From positions 1 to 44,169 of the IMG/VR virus record IMGVR_UViG_3300042319_000827: DNA of 44,169 nucleotides; one strand, given 5' to 3'. The position numbers and the translations under genes were made by a program. Position 1 is the first letter of the stretch. Every line of letters starts with the position of its first letter. Origin of the DNA: a virus. Positions 16,743 through 23,384 of this stretch are shown here, piece after piece. The notes beneath the pieces were generated by a model. The model saw only the letters and a program-made list of their open reading frames with translations. It was not told the DNA's origin and made no database searches.

Positions 16743-16999
16743 TTTTTGCCGGCTTTGCTGGCTGTTTCGGTGGTTGTTGAGCTTGCGCCATTCTGCTTCC
16801 CCTCTTCTCTGATTAAATATTGAAACGATTTGACGATCAGAAGCACTACCAGATAAACGATGACCGGCAGCACATAATCCCAGTTTAGCGACTTTTCAGC
16901 GCTCCAGTCACGGGAAATAATGAAGATCTTATCTGTGGCATATCCGAAGCCCAGGATGATACCAAGAGCGATAATGACGATGTTGTGTAAGTGGTTCAT
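16736..16999 (-). CDS. Small membrane protein, two helices
   Basis: ATG 16999 has GGAG upstream, giving 87 residues: an N-terminal helix (HNIVIIALGIILGFGYA), a charged loop, a second helix (VLPVIVYLVVLLIVKSF) and a polar Ser/Thr/Lys-rich tail. It is the first gene downstream of the structured RNA region 17030-17650 on the same strand, so that region could be its long leader. Holin-like topology; function not established. Confidence 0.6.
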   Translation of the reverse strand: MNHLHNIVIIALGIILGFGYATDKIFIISRDWSAEKSLNWDYVLPVIVYLVVLLIVKSFQYLIREEGKQNGASSTTTETASKAGKKC

Positions 17000-17029
17000 A
17001 CAATCTCCGTTTATTAATTTGGCCCTGAG

Positions 17030-17650
17030 CGCCCCGGCGGGCAAATCCGGTATGAAGGACTTTCAACCTTGGCTACACATTTGCCAGTCGGTCAGTCCGC
17101 TACAGCTGCACGGGAGGACTGCAAGCTAAAACTGCTGCTTCGATGTGATAACGAACTAAACCGCGACAACCGGCTGCAACATCCTGTCAGTCTCGCCGCG
17201 CGAAATTATCTGAGCTGGCCGGCACTGAACTCCGGCTTCGTCGGTAGGTTTACCCGCAACCCGACTGGACGCTCCAACGCCTTACGGCGCAGCGGCCCTC
17301 CCAAGGTGGATATGCGACCCAGCGCATCAGCCTGCGCATTCAGCTCATTGGTAAGGCATTCGCATTTGCACCTACACTCTTGGAATGTAGCCTGACAGGA
17401 TTACAAACAGAATGCCTTACCAATAAACTGGGCGGCATCTCTGCCGCGATAAGCCGCCATTACAGCGTAAAGTGCATAACGACCTCCAACTGTCCTGCCG
17501 CCACTCTCTTTGGCTGACGGTGTAGCCGCAGTGTATTCAGCTCATTGGTTTATGTGTTTGGCGTGGCTTTGAACCACACTAGGTTGCCCAACCCTGTTCC
17601 GCACTACCACGAGGCACATGATAGCCTTCAAACACATAACCAATAAACTG
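17030..17650 (-). ncRNA. Candidate large structured RNA (about 620 nt)
   Basis: No plausible protein is encoded here on either strand. Two related domains share closing stems: 17341-17361 pairs with 17410-17430 (21 bp), and 17538-17560 with 17629-17650. The outer parts are the same in both domains but the inner stems differ and are still fully paired, which is covariation. Each domain contains an 8-bp hairpin with loop CAA (17372-17390; 17561-17579). Further stems: 17495-17506 with 17520-17531, CGCC-GTAA-GGCG (17278-17289), GCGGCA-GAGA-TGCCGC (17432-17447) and CTATCATG/CGTGGTAG (17604-17624). GNRA loops and G-U pairs occur only on the minus strand, fixing the orientation. It may be ROOL- or GOLLD-like or a new family. 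The ends are approximate. Confidence 0.7.
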
Positions 17651-17777
17651 ATTAAAAAGCCCCGCACGATGGAACGATTGGGGCTGCTTCTAACTTCATG
17701 AAACCTATACGGGCAATATAGGATTCAGATGTGCGACAAACTAAAAGCCTACGCACACTTGCCAACCACTGTTATGC
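17649..17777 (-). ncRNA. Candidate small RNA with own promoter and terminator
   Basis: About 125 nt lie between a predicted promoter (17784-17812) and an intrinsic terminator (17654-17685). The stretch has no ORF but forms hairpins GTGCG/CGCAC (17731-17735 with 17752-17756) and CCTATA-N7-TATAGG (17704-17722) before the terminator stem. It could be a stand-alone regulatory RNA or, with terminator read-through, the 5' part of the larger structured RNA downstream. Confidence 0.5.
17654..17685 (-). terminator. Intrinsic terminator of the small RNA
   Basis: On the minus strand AGCCCC pairs with GGGGCT (17680-17685 with 17658-17663) around a 16-base loop, followed directly by TTTTTAAT. The T tract is present only in this direction. 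Confidence 0.65.
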
Positions 17778-17783
17778 GATTAA

Positions 17784-17812
17784 ACAATAACCGCAAACAC
17801 TCACCATGTAAA
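17784..17812 (-). promoter_or_regulatory. Promoter for small RNA / structured RNA, with shared motif
   Basis: Read on the minus strand: TTTACA (17807-17812), 17 bases, TATTGT (17784-17789). The shared motif GCTTTACATGGTGAG starts at 17814 and overlaps the -35 box, in almost the same register as at 13815. Confidence 0.5.
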
Positions 17813-17813
17813 G

Positions 17814-17990
17814 CTATTCGGCAGAAATTATTTTATTAATCCTCCGATGCCGCCTTGTTCTGCATCTGGAGCGGCATATCACATGCCGTTTGTTTCTGGA
17901 TATGAACCACTCCTGGCACTCGTCGCATTGGCGCAGCTGCGCGCCACAATAGGCGCATTTACCCTTGGCTGTAACCCAGTGCTGTTTCAT
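17814..17990 (-). CDS. Small zinc-finger protein (CGNR-like), 58 residues
   Basis: MKQHWVTAKGKCAYCGAQLR begins at 17990. Cysteines form CAYC, then CDEC ten residues later, then CRSRC followed by a very basic tail (RTRRHRRINK). The second half (CQEWFISRNKRHVICRSRC) resembles the CGNR-type zinc finger, where W..S.N.R..C precedes a Cys and an Arg-rich helix. It probably binds nucleic acid. It lies just upstream of the RNA promoter and structured RNA on the same strand, so it might regulate or bind them; that is speculation. Confidence 0.6.
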   Translation of the reverse strand: MKQHWVTAKGKCAYCGAQLRQCDECQEWFISRNKRHVICRSRCRTRRHRRINKIISAE

Positions 17991-18082
17991 TCTGCGCCTA
18001 CTCTGTTGGACCTAAATTGGATCAACTATACCCCCTTTACGCCGCGCGCTCTGTGCGGTGACTAAATAAGAGGCGTAAAGAA

Positions 18083-18817
18083 ATGGCTACATTCAATGAA
18101 GACATCGTAGGCGGTCGCGGTATGGGTGGCGGCGTGTTCAGTGGTGGTGATTCCGGTGGCGTGATCATGGGCCTGCTGCTTGGTCGGCTTGGTCTGTTTG
18201 GCAATCAGGACAACAACGGCAATGGTCGCTGCGTGACGCAAGACGATCTGAACGCGCAGACGCTGGGCGACATTAAAGCGTCAATTCCATTTAACGAGGC
18301 CCAGGTGCAGCTGGCGCTGGCCGGCGCCGTTTCCGGGTTGACCACTCAGGCAAACAATAACACCCAATACATCACCGCACAGACCCAGGCGCTGGCACTC
18401 GCTCAGGCTAATTTGGCTGCATCGCTGTCACGTGATATTGCGGGCGTAGATACGAATGTGGACAGGCAATCAGCGCAGATCCAAGAAACCATCTTTCGAG
18501 ATGGCGAAGCGACCCGAGCGCTGATCACATCAAACCGCATCGCGGACCTTGAGCAGCAACTGACCGTTGCGCAGCTGCGTGAATCCGAGCAGCGCGGCAT
18601 TAACCGCGAAATCGTCAATACCAACACGATCACAGTGTCGATGAATCAGCAGCAGTCGCAGCAACAGCAGCAAATGCAAGCGCTGCAGTGGCAGTTAAAC
18701 CAGCTGTGCGGCGCGTTTGGTCAAGTAGCACGCGCGACTAATAGCACGGTACAGGTCGGCAATACTGGCACCGTTGCCGGCGCACAAGCCGCCAATCCAA
18801 CAAACGTGGTGGCTTAA
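18083..18817 (+). CDS. Gly-rich N-terminus / coiled-coil protein, 244 residues
   Basis: GAGG lies upstream of ATG 18083. Residues 1-45 are Gly-rich with a short hydrophobic run (GGVIMGLLLGRLGLFG). Residues 75-190 are Ala/Gln/Leu helical, including QQQSQQQQQMQALQWQLNQL, and the C-terminus is Thr/Ala/Asn-rich. This layout suggests an oligomeric coiled-coil protein that may touch a membrane or particle. It is transcribed against the capsid genes and ends at a strong bidirectional terminator. No family recognised. Confidence 0.7.
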   Translation: MATFNEDIVGGRGMGGGVFSGGDSGGVIMGLLLGRLGLFGNQDNNGNGRCVTQDDLNAQTLGDIKASIPFNEAQVQLALAGAVSGLTTQANNNTQYITAQTQALALAQANLAASLSRDIAGVDTNVDRQSAQIQETIFRDGEATRALITSNRIADLEQQLTVAQLRESEQRGINREIVNTNTITVSMNQQQSQQQQQMQALQWQLNQLCGAFGQVARATNSTVQVGNTGTVAGAQAANPTNVVA

Positions 18818-18818
18818 T

Positions 18819-18983
18819 ATGCGTATTGAATTCGATAGCGACGATACGCTGGTGATCATGCCGGAAAACTCTGTGGAAGCGATGGCGCTGAAGTATTGGG
18901 CCAAAGAATATGCGGAGCACGGCGATAAGGTTCTGGAGGTGTCAACCGATGTTGTGCATCGACTACCCGGATCCTCCGATTAA
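18819..18983 (+). CDS. Small acidic protein, 54 residues
   Basis: ATG 18819 lies one base after the preceding stop. MRIEFDSDDTLVIMPENSVE continues into a helical stretch (AMALKYWAKEYAEHGDKVLE). It is acidic, soluble and of unknown function. It is co-transcribed with the coiled-coil protein and ends just before the terminator at 19007. Confidence 0.6.
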   Translation: MRIEFDSDDTLVIMPENSVEAMALKYWAKEYAEHGDKVLEVSTDVVHRLPGSSD

Positions 18984-19006
18984 TCCTCCGCCAGAATAGC
19001 GGTAAT

Positions 19007-19030
19007 AAAAAAGCCCCTTTCGGGGCTTTC
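19007..19030. terminator. Bidirectional intrinsic terminator
   Basis: AAAGCCCC (19010-19017) pairs with GGGGCTTT (19022-19029) around loop TTTC, with A6 on one side and a T-rich run on the other. It can stop both the plus-strand cassette 18083-18983 and the minus-strand capsid genes. Confidence 0.9.
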
Positions 19031-19048
19031 TCTTTTGCCTGTGTCGGC

Positions 19049-19261
19049 TTAGGTGCGGGAGCGACCACGGCGGGCTGAGCCTTCTGCTTCTGCCGCTGGT
19101 GATTCCTCACCGGCTGAGCCTTCTGCTTCTGCTTGCGGAGTTGCCACAACCAAAATTGCCACTTTGCCAACCAGGTTCGCCGGCACATCGCCTTCGCCCT
19201 GGGTGCCAATCGGAATTTCTTTGCCGCCAGAGTATGCGCGCTTAGTGGTGTACCATTGCAT
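19049..19261 (-). CDS. Hypothetical protein, 70 residues, after capsid gene
   Basis: MQWYTTKRAYSGGKEIPIGT begins a small beta-type N-terminal part, followed by a low-complexity Ala/Glu tail made of two near copies of AEAEGSA separated by GEESPA, ending RRGRSRT. The DNA shows the matching short duplication. Small proteins with similar N-termini often follow capsid genes and act as minor head components; no family is certain. Confidence 0.6.
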   Translation of the reverse strand: MQWYTTKRAYSGGKEIPIGTQGEGDVPANLVGKVAILVVATPQAEAEGSAGEESPAAEAEGSARRGRSRT

Positions 19262-19271
19262 GCGATACCCC

Positions 19272-20291
19272 TTAAAGTTTAGTGACCTGAGTCACGCCGC
19301 AATTGCCGTTTGCGTCGAATTTGATTTCGAGCGCAGCTGCTGCCATGAACTGGAACACATAGTCGTCTTCCGGGTTCAGGCGCATTTTCGGACGGCTGGT
19401 TAATGGCATACCGTTCAGGACTTCCACAACGTCACGGCGTTTGCAGACAAAGAGCATTTCGTTCACAGGCACTTTAGATGCTGGTACGAAAGTCACGTTA
19501 GCAATCTCAGAAACGCGCTGCAGGATCGTCTTGTTCGGGTACTGCGTGCTGTAGTCGGTCGCAGAAGCGTAGAACCAGTCGTTCCAGTTCAGGTATACAG
19601 TCGATGGCGTGCGGAAGTTAGCAGTGTGCTGCTTCTCCAGGCCGCCCATTACCGCATCTTTCCAATTTGCACCGGTCGCGCCGTTCAGGTCGAAACCGTG
19701 CGTATCCGTGTTGCGCTCTGGATGGTTGCGCAGGCCGTACAGCTGATCTGAGCCGACTTTGATCGTTGAATCGCCGTTCAGCGTGATGTCTTCCAGCTTT
19801 TCAGCCACTTTGCGGAAATGGTTGTTAGAACCGGCAGAAGTGTAATTGCCGCCGGCGCGCTGGATCATCAGCATTTGGCGCCAGCCCACTGACATTTGCG
19901 AGTCAATGATTGGCAACGGCGTGCCGTGGTAATCAATCACTGGCTGATCTGTTTTGGCTTTGCCGATACCGTCCAAGCTGATATTAGCCTGGCCAGAATC
20001 AGAAACAGTTTGGAAGTGATTAACCAGAACGGACAGATCGACAGCTTTTGACAGGCTTGACAGGTCGTTGAATACCGCCAACACATCGCGGGCAACTTCG
20101 ATGCCGTCACGGTCCCACTGGCCCCAGGCGTCTTTAGGTACTGGGAAGGCGTTACCTACCAGCACTTCACCCGGCGCGTAAATGCTATTGAGCTGGCCGC
20201 CGAACTGCGCATTAAGCGCAATTTGCTGAGCGTTAAACGCTGAGCGCTGGGCCAGAATGTACTTTTGTTGCTGTGGTGTAAAACGTAACAT
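19272..20291 (-). CDS. Major capsid protein (DUF2184 type)
   Basis: ATG 20291 has a GGGGG ribosome site and gives 339 residues starting MLRFTPQQQKYILAQRSAFN. The body contains YHGTPLPIIDSQMSVGWRQM, AEKLEDITLNGDSTIKVGSD and YGLRNHPERNTDTHG, the pattern of DUF2184 major capsid proteins with the HK97 fold. It follows the protease/scaffold and cement genes in the canonical order. A longer in-frame start at 20333 lacks a ribosome site. Confidence 0.88.
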   Translation of the reverse strand: MLRFTPQQQKYILAQRSAFNAQQIALNAQFGGQLNSIYAPGEVLVGNAFPVPKDAWGQWDRDGIEVARDVLAVFNDLSSLSKAVDLSVLVNHFQTVSDSGQANISLDGIGKAKTDQPVIDYHGTPLPIIDSQMSVGWRQMLMIQRAGGNYTSAGSNNHFRKVAEKLEDITLNGDSTIKVGSDQLYGLRNHPERNTDTHGFDLNGATGANWKDAVMGGLEKQHTANFRTPSTVYLNWNDWFYASATDYSTQYPNKTILQRVSEIANVTFVPASKVPVNEMLFVCKRRDVVEVLNGMPLTSRPKMRLNPEDDYVFQFMAAAALEIKFDANGNCGVTQVTKL

Positions 20292-20301
20292 TGCAGCCCC
20301 C

Positions 20302-20733
20302 TTATGGCTTGACGTATGGGCGGGAGATAACAACGTCCGCCAACGCGCCAGCAGCTACAGCGCCACCAGCTTGATCGAAGAAAGCAACAACAACGTTACC
20401 CGTTGCGGCTGCGGCCAGTCGGCCAGATGCTGCAATAGTCAACTCCTGACCTTGCGTATAAGTGGCTGCTGCCATCGCCCAGCGGTATTCCTGTTCAGGT
20501 TCCAGCCGGTAAGCTACGCCAGTCTCACCAGACACGTATGCGTCAGTGTCACCTTGCGCGTAGAAGTTACGGTTGGCCAGCAGACCAATGCGGCCGGCTG
20601 TAGGAGCAGTCGCCTGAGTAAATGCAGTGCCACCGATTAAAACGGCAGTACCTGGCAGCAGTGCGCCGGTAACTGGCTTGTTCAGTGTTTGCGGCTGGCG
20701 TTCAGCTGGGCCGCGATAAATTACGTTAGGCAT
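20302..20733 (-). CDS. Probable head decoration / cement protein
   Basis: This 143-residue Ala/Gly-rich beta protein (VTGALLPGTAVLIGGTAFTQ; YVSGETGVAYRLEPEQEYRW; ends DVVISRPYVKP) is placed between the DUF2213 protease and the capsid protein. Structural cement proteins with the same GTA.. and YR..P.. patterns occupy this slot in related phages. Its stop and start lie within a few bases of its neighbours. Confidence 0.68.
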   Translation of the reverse strand: MPNVIYRGPAERQPQTLNKPVTGALLPGTAVLIGGTAFTQATAPTAGRIGLLANRNFYAQGDTDAYVSGETGVAYRLEPEQEYRWAMAAATYTQGQELTIAASGRLAAAATGNVVVAFFDQAGGAVAAGALADVVISRPYVKP

Positions 20734-22112
20734 TATTTGCGCTCCTGTGCTTCGTCGATAGCAGCGTTCATGTTGTAGCCTTCGAACTCATTACCAGGCT
20801 GAGCATTGAACTGTGGCGCGCTGCGCTGCAGGCCAAATGCCGGCACTGTAGCGGCAGCCAGTTTGTTCAGCACAGTTTCAGGCATCTGCGCCAACTCGTC
20901 TTTGGTGTAGACTGAGTTTGCCGCCATGATCTGGCCGATCACTGCGTCTTTGGCCGCTTGAGCTTGCGCCTGTGCGTTGTTTTCCAGCTGCGCCAGCTTA
21001 TCGTTCAGTGGTTTAACTGCAGCGTTTACAGCAGCGGTGATTGCGTTGGTTAAGTCGGCATTAACTACCGGCTCGCCTTTTTGTTCTGGCTTCGCGGCCA
21101 GTGCGTTGGTCAGCTGCTGCGTCAATTGCTCATCAGTTGCGGTTTCGTCAACTTTCTGGCCGTTGGCTTTCAGCATGCCGATCACTTTATCGCGTGATAA
21201 CATGGATGATTCCCCTGTGTTTAGTGTGTCGCGTTGGCCGCGCCCGCTTGAATTGTCGTCAATTTTCTGACGGTTTGCAAATAAATCAGTCAAAGTCTTG
21301 ACGGCATTGGTGACAGTCTGCCAGACGGTTTTGCGTTTAACCTCTACCGGGTCGCCTGAAAGTTCGATTTTGCCGTCTTTCTCAAGCCAGCCAATTTGGT
21401 ATGTGTTGTACTTTCCGGCGCTTTCGACTTCGAAAATGGCGCTATCTTCTGACCAGTCAACCAGCCATACGTAAGTCTGAGGCAGGCCGCCGAACCGGGT
21501 TTTAATGGCGGCATTCAGCGCATCGCGCTTGTCGTTCATGCTGCCATCCATGCCATTGATCACTTGGTCAATATTCACAACCATAGTTTCAGCGGCGTTA
21601 AACTTCATTTTCGTGGCATCGCCGCCGGCAGGTTCCTCGCCGTTCTCGAGCATGGCCAGGTGATTATACCGCTGCTCAGTTGCGACGTTGTTGACTACGT
21701 TGGTGTAAAGGCCGGTACTGACGCCGATCTCTTCCTTGTTGGTCAGGCGGTCAAAGTAATCCTGTCCATTATCCTGCGCCTGCAGCAGTGACTTTTTAAT
21801 GTCGATGTCGACCATGTTCACTTTGCCGACTTTGTAGCGCTTGGTCACTACGCCGCCGCTGAATTGGTTCTGCAGTGCCTGTGGTGAGTAGGCGTCAATC
21901 GGATGGCCCTTATCATCAAACGGATGGCGCAGCGTCACAACGCAATTCACCAGGCTATCAAGCCCTTTTTCGTTTTCGTCTGCCGGGTATGTGATGCCGT
22001 TCATTACGGCGCCGTCAACGACTACCGGCACGCCAGAGATAAGGAATTTATCCGGCGTTTCTGTGATTTGCGTTTTCTTGATGTTGGTCTGGAAACTGAT
22101 GTGCTGTTTCAT
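20733..22112 (-). CDS. Prohead protease fused to scaffold (DUF2213)
   Basis: This 459-residue protein has two parts. Residues 1-190 match the DUF2213 protease pattern: ITYPADENEKGLDSLVNCVV, TLRHPFDDKGHP with the conserved His, EEIGVSTGLYTNVV with the likely nucleophile Ser, and YNHLAMLENGE. Residues about 290-459 are a charged, Ala/Gln-rich helical scaffold (QLTNALAAKPEQ; KLAQLENNAQAQAQAAKDAV). Such fusions guide capsid assembly and cleave themselves. The reversed cassette 22248-23373 sits immediately upstream. Confidence 0.82.
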   Translation of the reverse strand: MKQHISFQTNIKKTQITETPDKFLISGVPVVVDGAVMNGITYPADENEKGLDSLVNCVVTLRHPFDDKGHPIDAYSPQALQNQFSGGVVTKRYKVGKVNMVDIDIKKSLLQAQDNGQDYFDRLTNKEEIGVSTGLYTNVVNNVATEQRYNHLAMLENGEEPAGGDATKMKFNAAETMVVNIDQVINGMDGSMNDKRDALNAAIKTRFGGLPQTYVWLVDWSEDSAIFEVESAGKYNTYQIGWLEKDGKIELSGDPVEVKRKTVWQTVTNAVKTLTDLFANRQKIDDNSSGRGQRDTLNTGESSMLSRDKVIGMLKANGQKVDETATDEQLTQQLTNALAAKPEQKGEPVVNADLTNAITAAVNAAVKPLNDKLAQLENNAQAQAQAAKDAVIGQIMAANSVYTKDELAQMPETVLNKLAAATVPAFGLQRSAPQFNAQPGNEFEGYNMNAAIDEAQERK

Positions 22113-22181
22113 TTTTAGCCTCGCGTCAATTTGTTGACAGTTTACGCCCTGATTTTATTTTCATCAAATGTGGATTTGTAC

Positions 22182-22210
22182 TTGCTTTAGTTCGTGAGTG
22201 TAATTATATT
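22182..22210 (+). promoter_or_regulatory. Promoter for PAPS-reductase cassette, with shared motif
   Basis: TTGCTT (22182-22187), 17 bases, TATATT (22205-22210), with the shared motif GCTTTAGTTCGTGAGTGT at 22184. The core and motif are nearly identical to the minus-strand site at 30456-30484. The first ATG is 38 bases past the -10 box. Confidence 0.6.
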
Positions 22211-22247
22211 TATCCAGCATCCTCATAAAGCGAATGGAGCGTTAAAT

Positions 22248-22349
22248 ATGAAAAACTTTCCCAAAACACCAAGTCCAGGCGTCGTTTACAACATCGCATA
22301 TGTTGGATTGTGCTATTGGACAAAAACAACTGGATGGGTGAAATTATGA
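22248..22349 (+). CDS. Short leader ORF, 33 residues
   Basis: GGAG precedes ATG 22248. MKNFPKTPSPGVVYNIAYVG then LCYWTKTTGWVKL ends as ATGA overlapping the start of the PAPS-reductase-like gene. It may be a real micro-protein or a translational coupler. Support comes from the ribosome site and the overlap. Confidence 0.45.
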   Translation: MKNFPKTPSPGVVYNIAYVGLCYWTKTTGWVKL

Positions 22350-23188
22350 TTCTATTTCAAGATCGACCAAGTTTCGAAGCGGCTTGGGATGCTACATCTT
22401 ACCGTGTGATTATGGGTGGCATGGGCGACGATACAATCATGATGATCGCGGAGCTGTACGATCGCGGCTACGAACCAGATGAAGTTGTGTTTTGTGACAC
22501 TGGCTCTGAATTTCCGCACACCTACAAAGTCATTGAATTTGTAAAACAGTGGATGGCAGACCGAAACTGGTCGAAGTTCACGCATCTTAAAAAATACAAA
22601 CCAGATGGTACAGAATTAAAGCTGATTGAAATGGTTGAAGAACAAGGGACGTTGCCGGCAGCAGCTTTTGGTAGCAAATCCTGCAGCTTGCGCTTTAAAA
22701 CAGAAACTGCTGACGTTTATTTCAATAATAACCCTGACGTACTTAAGGCAATAGGGTCCGCATACAAAGGCAGTAGATTGGATAGCCACACTGGGCAAAT
22801 ATTGAGGATAGTCGGGATAAACTTTGATGAGCCGGAAAGAGCTGCCAGATGGGTTCCAGAACATAAGTGGTTACAAGTATTTCCGCTATTTGACTGGGAG
22901 ATTGGAGAGCGTGAATCAACAGCGGTCGAAAGAGTCGGACTTTACTACCCCGGAAAATCAAGTTGTGTAATGTGCCCGCATCTGAGCAAATCAGAACTTG
23001 AAATGCTTCAATCGGACTACCCGGAAATATTCATCAGAGTATTAAATATTGAATCTGTTTACCGCGAAACACAGATGACACCAGAAAGCTCAACTATTGG
23101 ATTGTGCAGGGGAAAAACTATAGCGATGAAAATGGCTGAAAGCTTTTGCGATCCATTCGAAAACAAAAAGTGCGGAGAATGCAAATGA
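22346..23188 (+). CDS. PAPS-reductase-like (adenine nucleotide alpha-hydrolase fold) protein
   Basis: This 280-residue protein has the order of phage PAPS-reductase/DndC-like enzymes: nucleotide loop near residues 24-30 (GGMGDDT), then VVFCDTGSEFPHTYKVIEFV, FGSKSCSLRFK, VGINFDEPERAARW and the Cys pair SSCVMCPHLSKSELEML. The loop departs from the usual SGGKDS. The C-terminus adds more Cys (CDPFENKKCGECK), suggesting metal or iron-sulfur binding. Family members activate or transfer sulfur, including DNA phosphorothioation; the function of free-standing phage versions is unsettled. It is encoded against the head genes behind its own promoter. Confidence 0.75.
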   Translation: MILFQDRPSFEAAWDATSYRVIMGGMGDDTIMMIAELYDRGYEPDEVVFCDTGSEFPHTYKVIEFVKQWMADRNWSKFTHLKKYKPDGTELKLIEMVEEQGTLPAAAFGSKSCSLRFKTETADVYFNNNPDVLKAIGSAYKGSRLDSHTGQILRIVGINFDEPERAARWVPEHKWLQVFPLFDWEIGERESTAVERVGLYYPGKSSCVMCPHLSKSELEMLQSDYPEIFIRVLNIESVYRETQMTPESSTIGLCRGKTIAMKMAESFCDPFENKKCGECK

Positions 23189-23373
23189 GCATGCCAAGGC
23201 ACGTATATTTAGAAGCGTTACAACTTGCCGCAGAATACGCAAGACTTGATGAAATAAAGGTTCACAAAAGAAACTTGCGAGAAATGGACAGGATGACTGA
23301 AATAACGCGGAGACTTGAGCGAATAGAGTCGCTTTATACGTTCGACAGTGACCAAGAAGAACAGATGACATAA
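23185..23373 (+). CDS. Small charged helical protein, 62 residues
   Basis: ATG 23185 overlaps the stop of the PAPS-reductase-like gene. MSMPRHVYLEALQLAAEYAR is followed by a highly charged helical run (LREMDRMTEITRRLERIESL), possibly a short coiled coil. It may be a partner of the upstream enzyme given the coupling. It ends 11 bases before the convergent MuF-like gene. No terminator is visible between them. Confidence 0.6.
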   Translation: MSMPRHVYLEALQLAAEYARLDEIKVHKRNLREMDRMTEITRRLERIESLYTFDSDQEEQMT

Positions 23374-23384
23374 GTAACTATGAA

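Noticed and set aside
17069-17395. Open frame of 108 codons on the plus strand
   Set aside because: Composition is unlike the other genes, there is no ribosome site, and the stretch is explained by paired RNA stems on the opposite strand.
17538-17650. tRNA gene on the minus strand (T-arm-like GTGG-TTCAAAG-CCAC)
   Set aside because: The acceptor stem is too long, the D and anticodon arms do not have standard lengths or a proper 7-base anticodon loop, and the same closing stem recurs in a neighbouring domain without a T-arm.
17847-18065. Open frame of 72 codons on the plus strand
   Set aside because: It is the antisense shadow of the zinc-finger gene, whose cysteine pattern is much more convincing.
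22346-23188. Full dnd phosphorothioation system
   Set aside because: Only one DndC/PAPS-reductase-like gene is present; no DndB, DndD or DndE-like neighbour was found.
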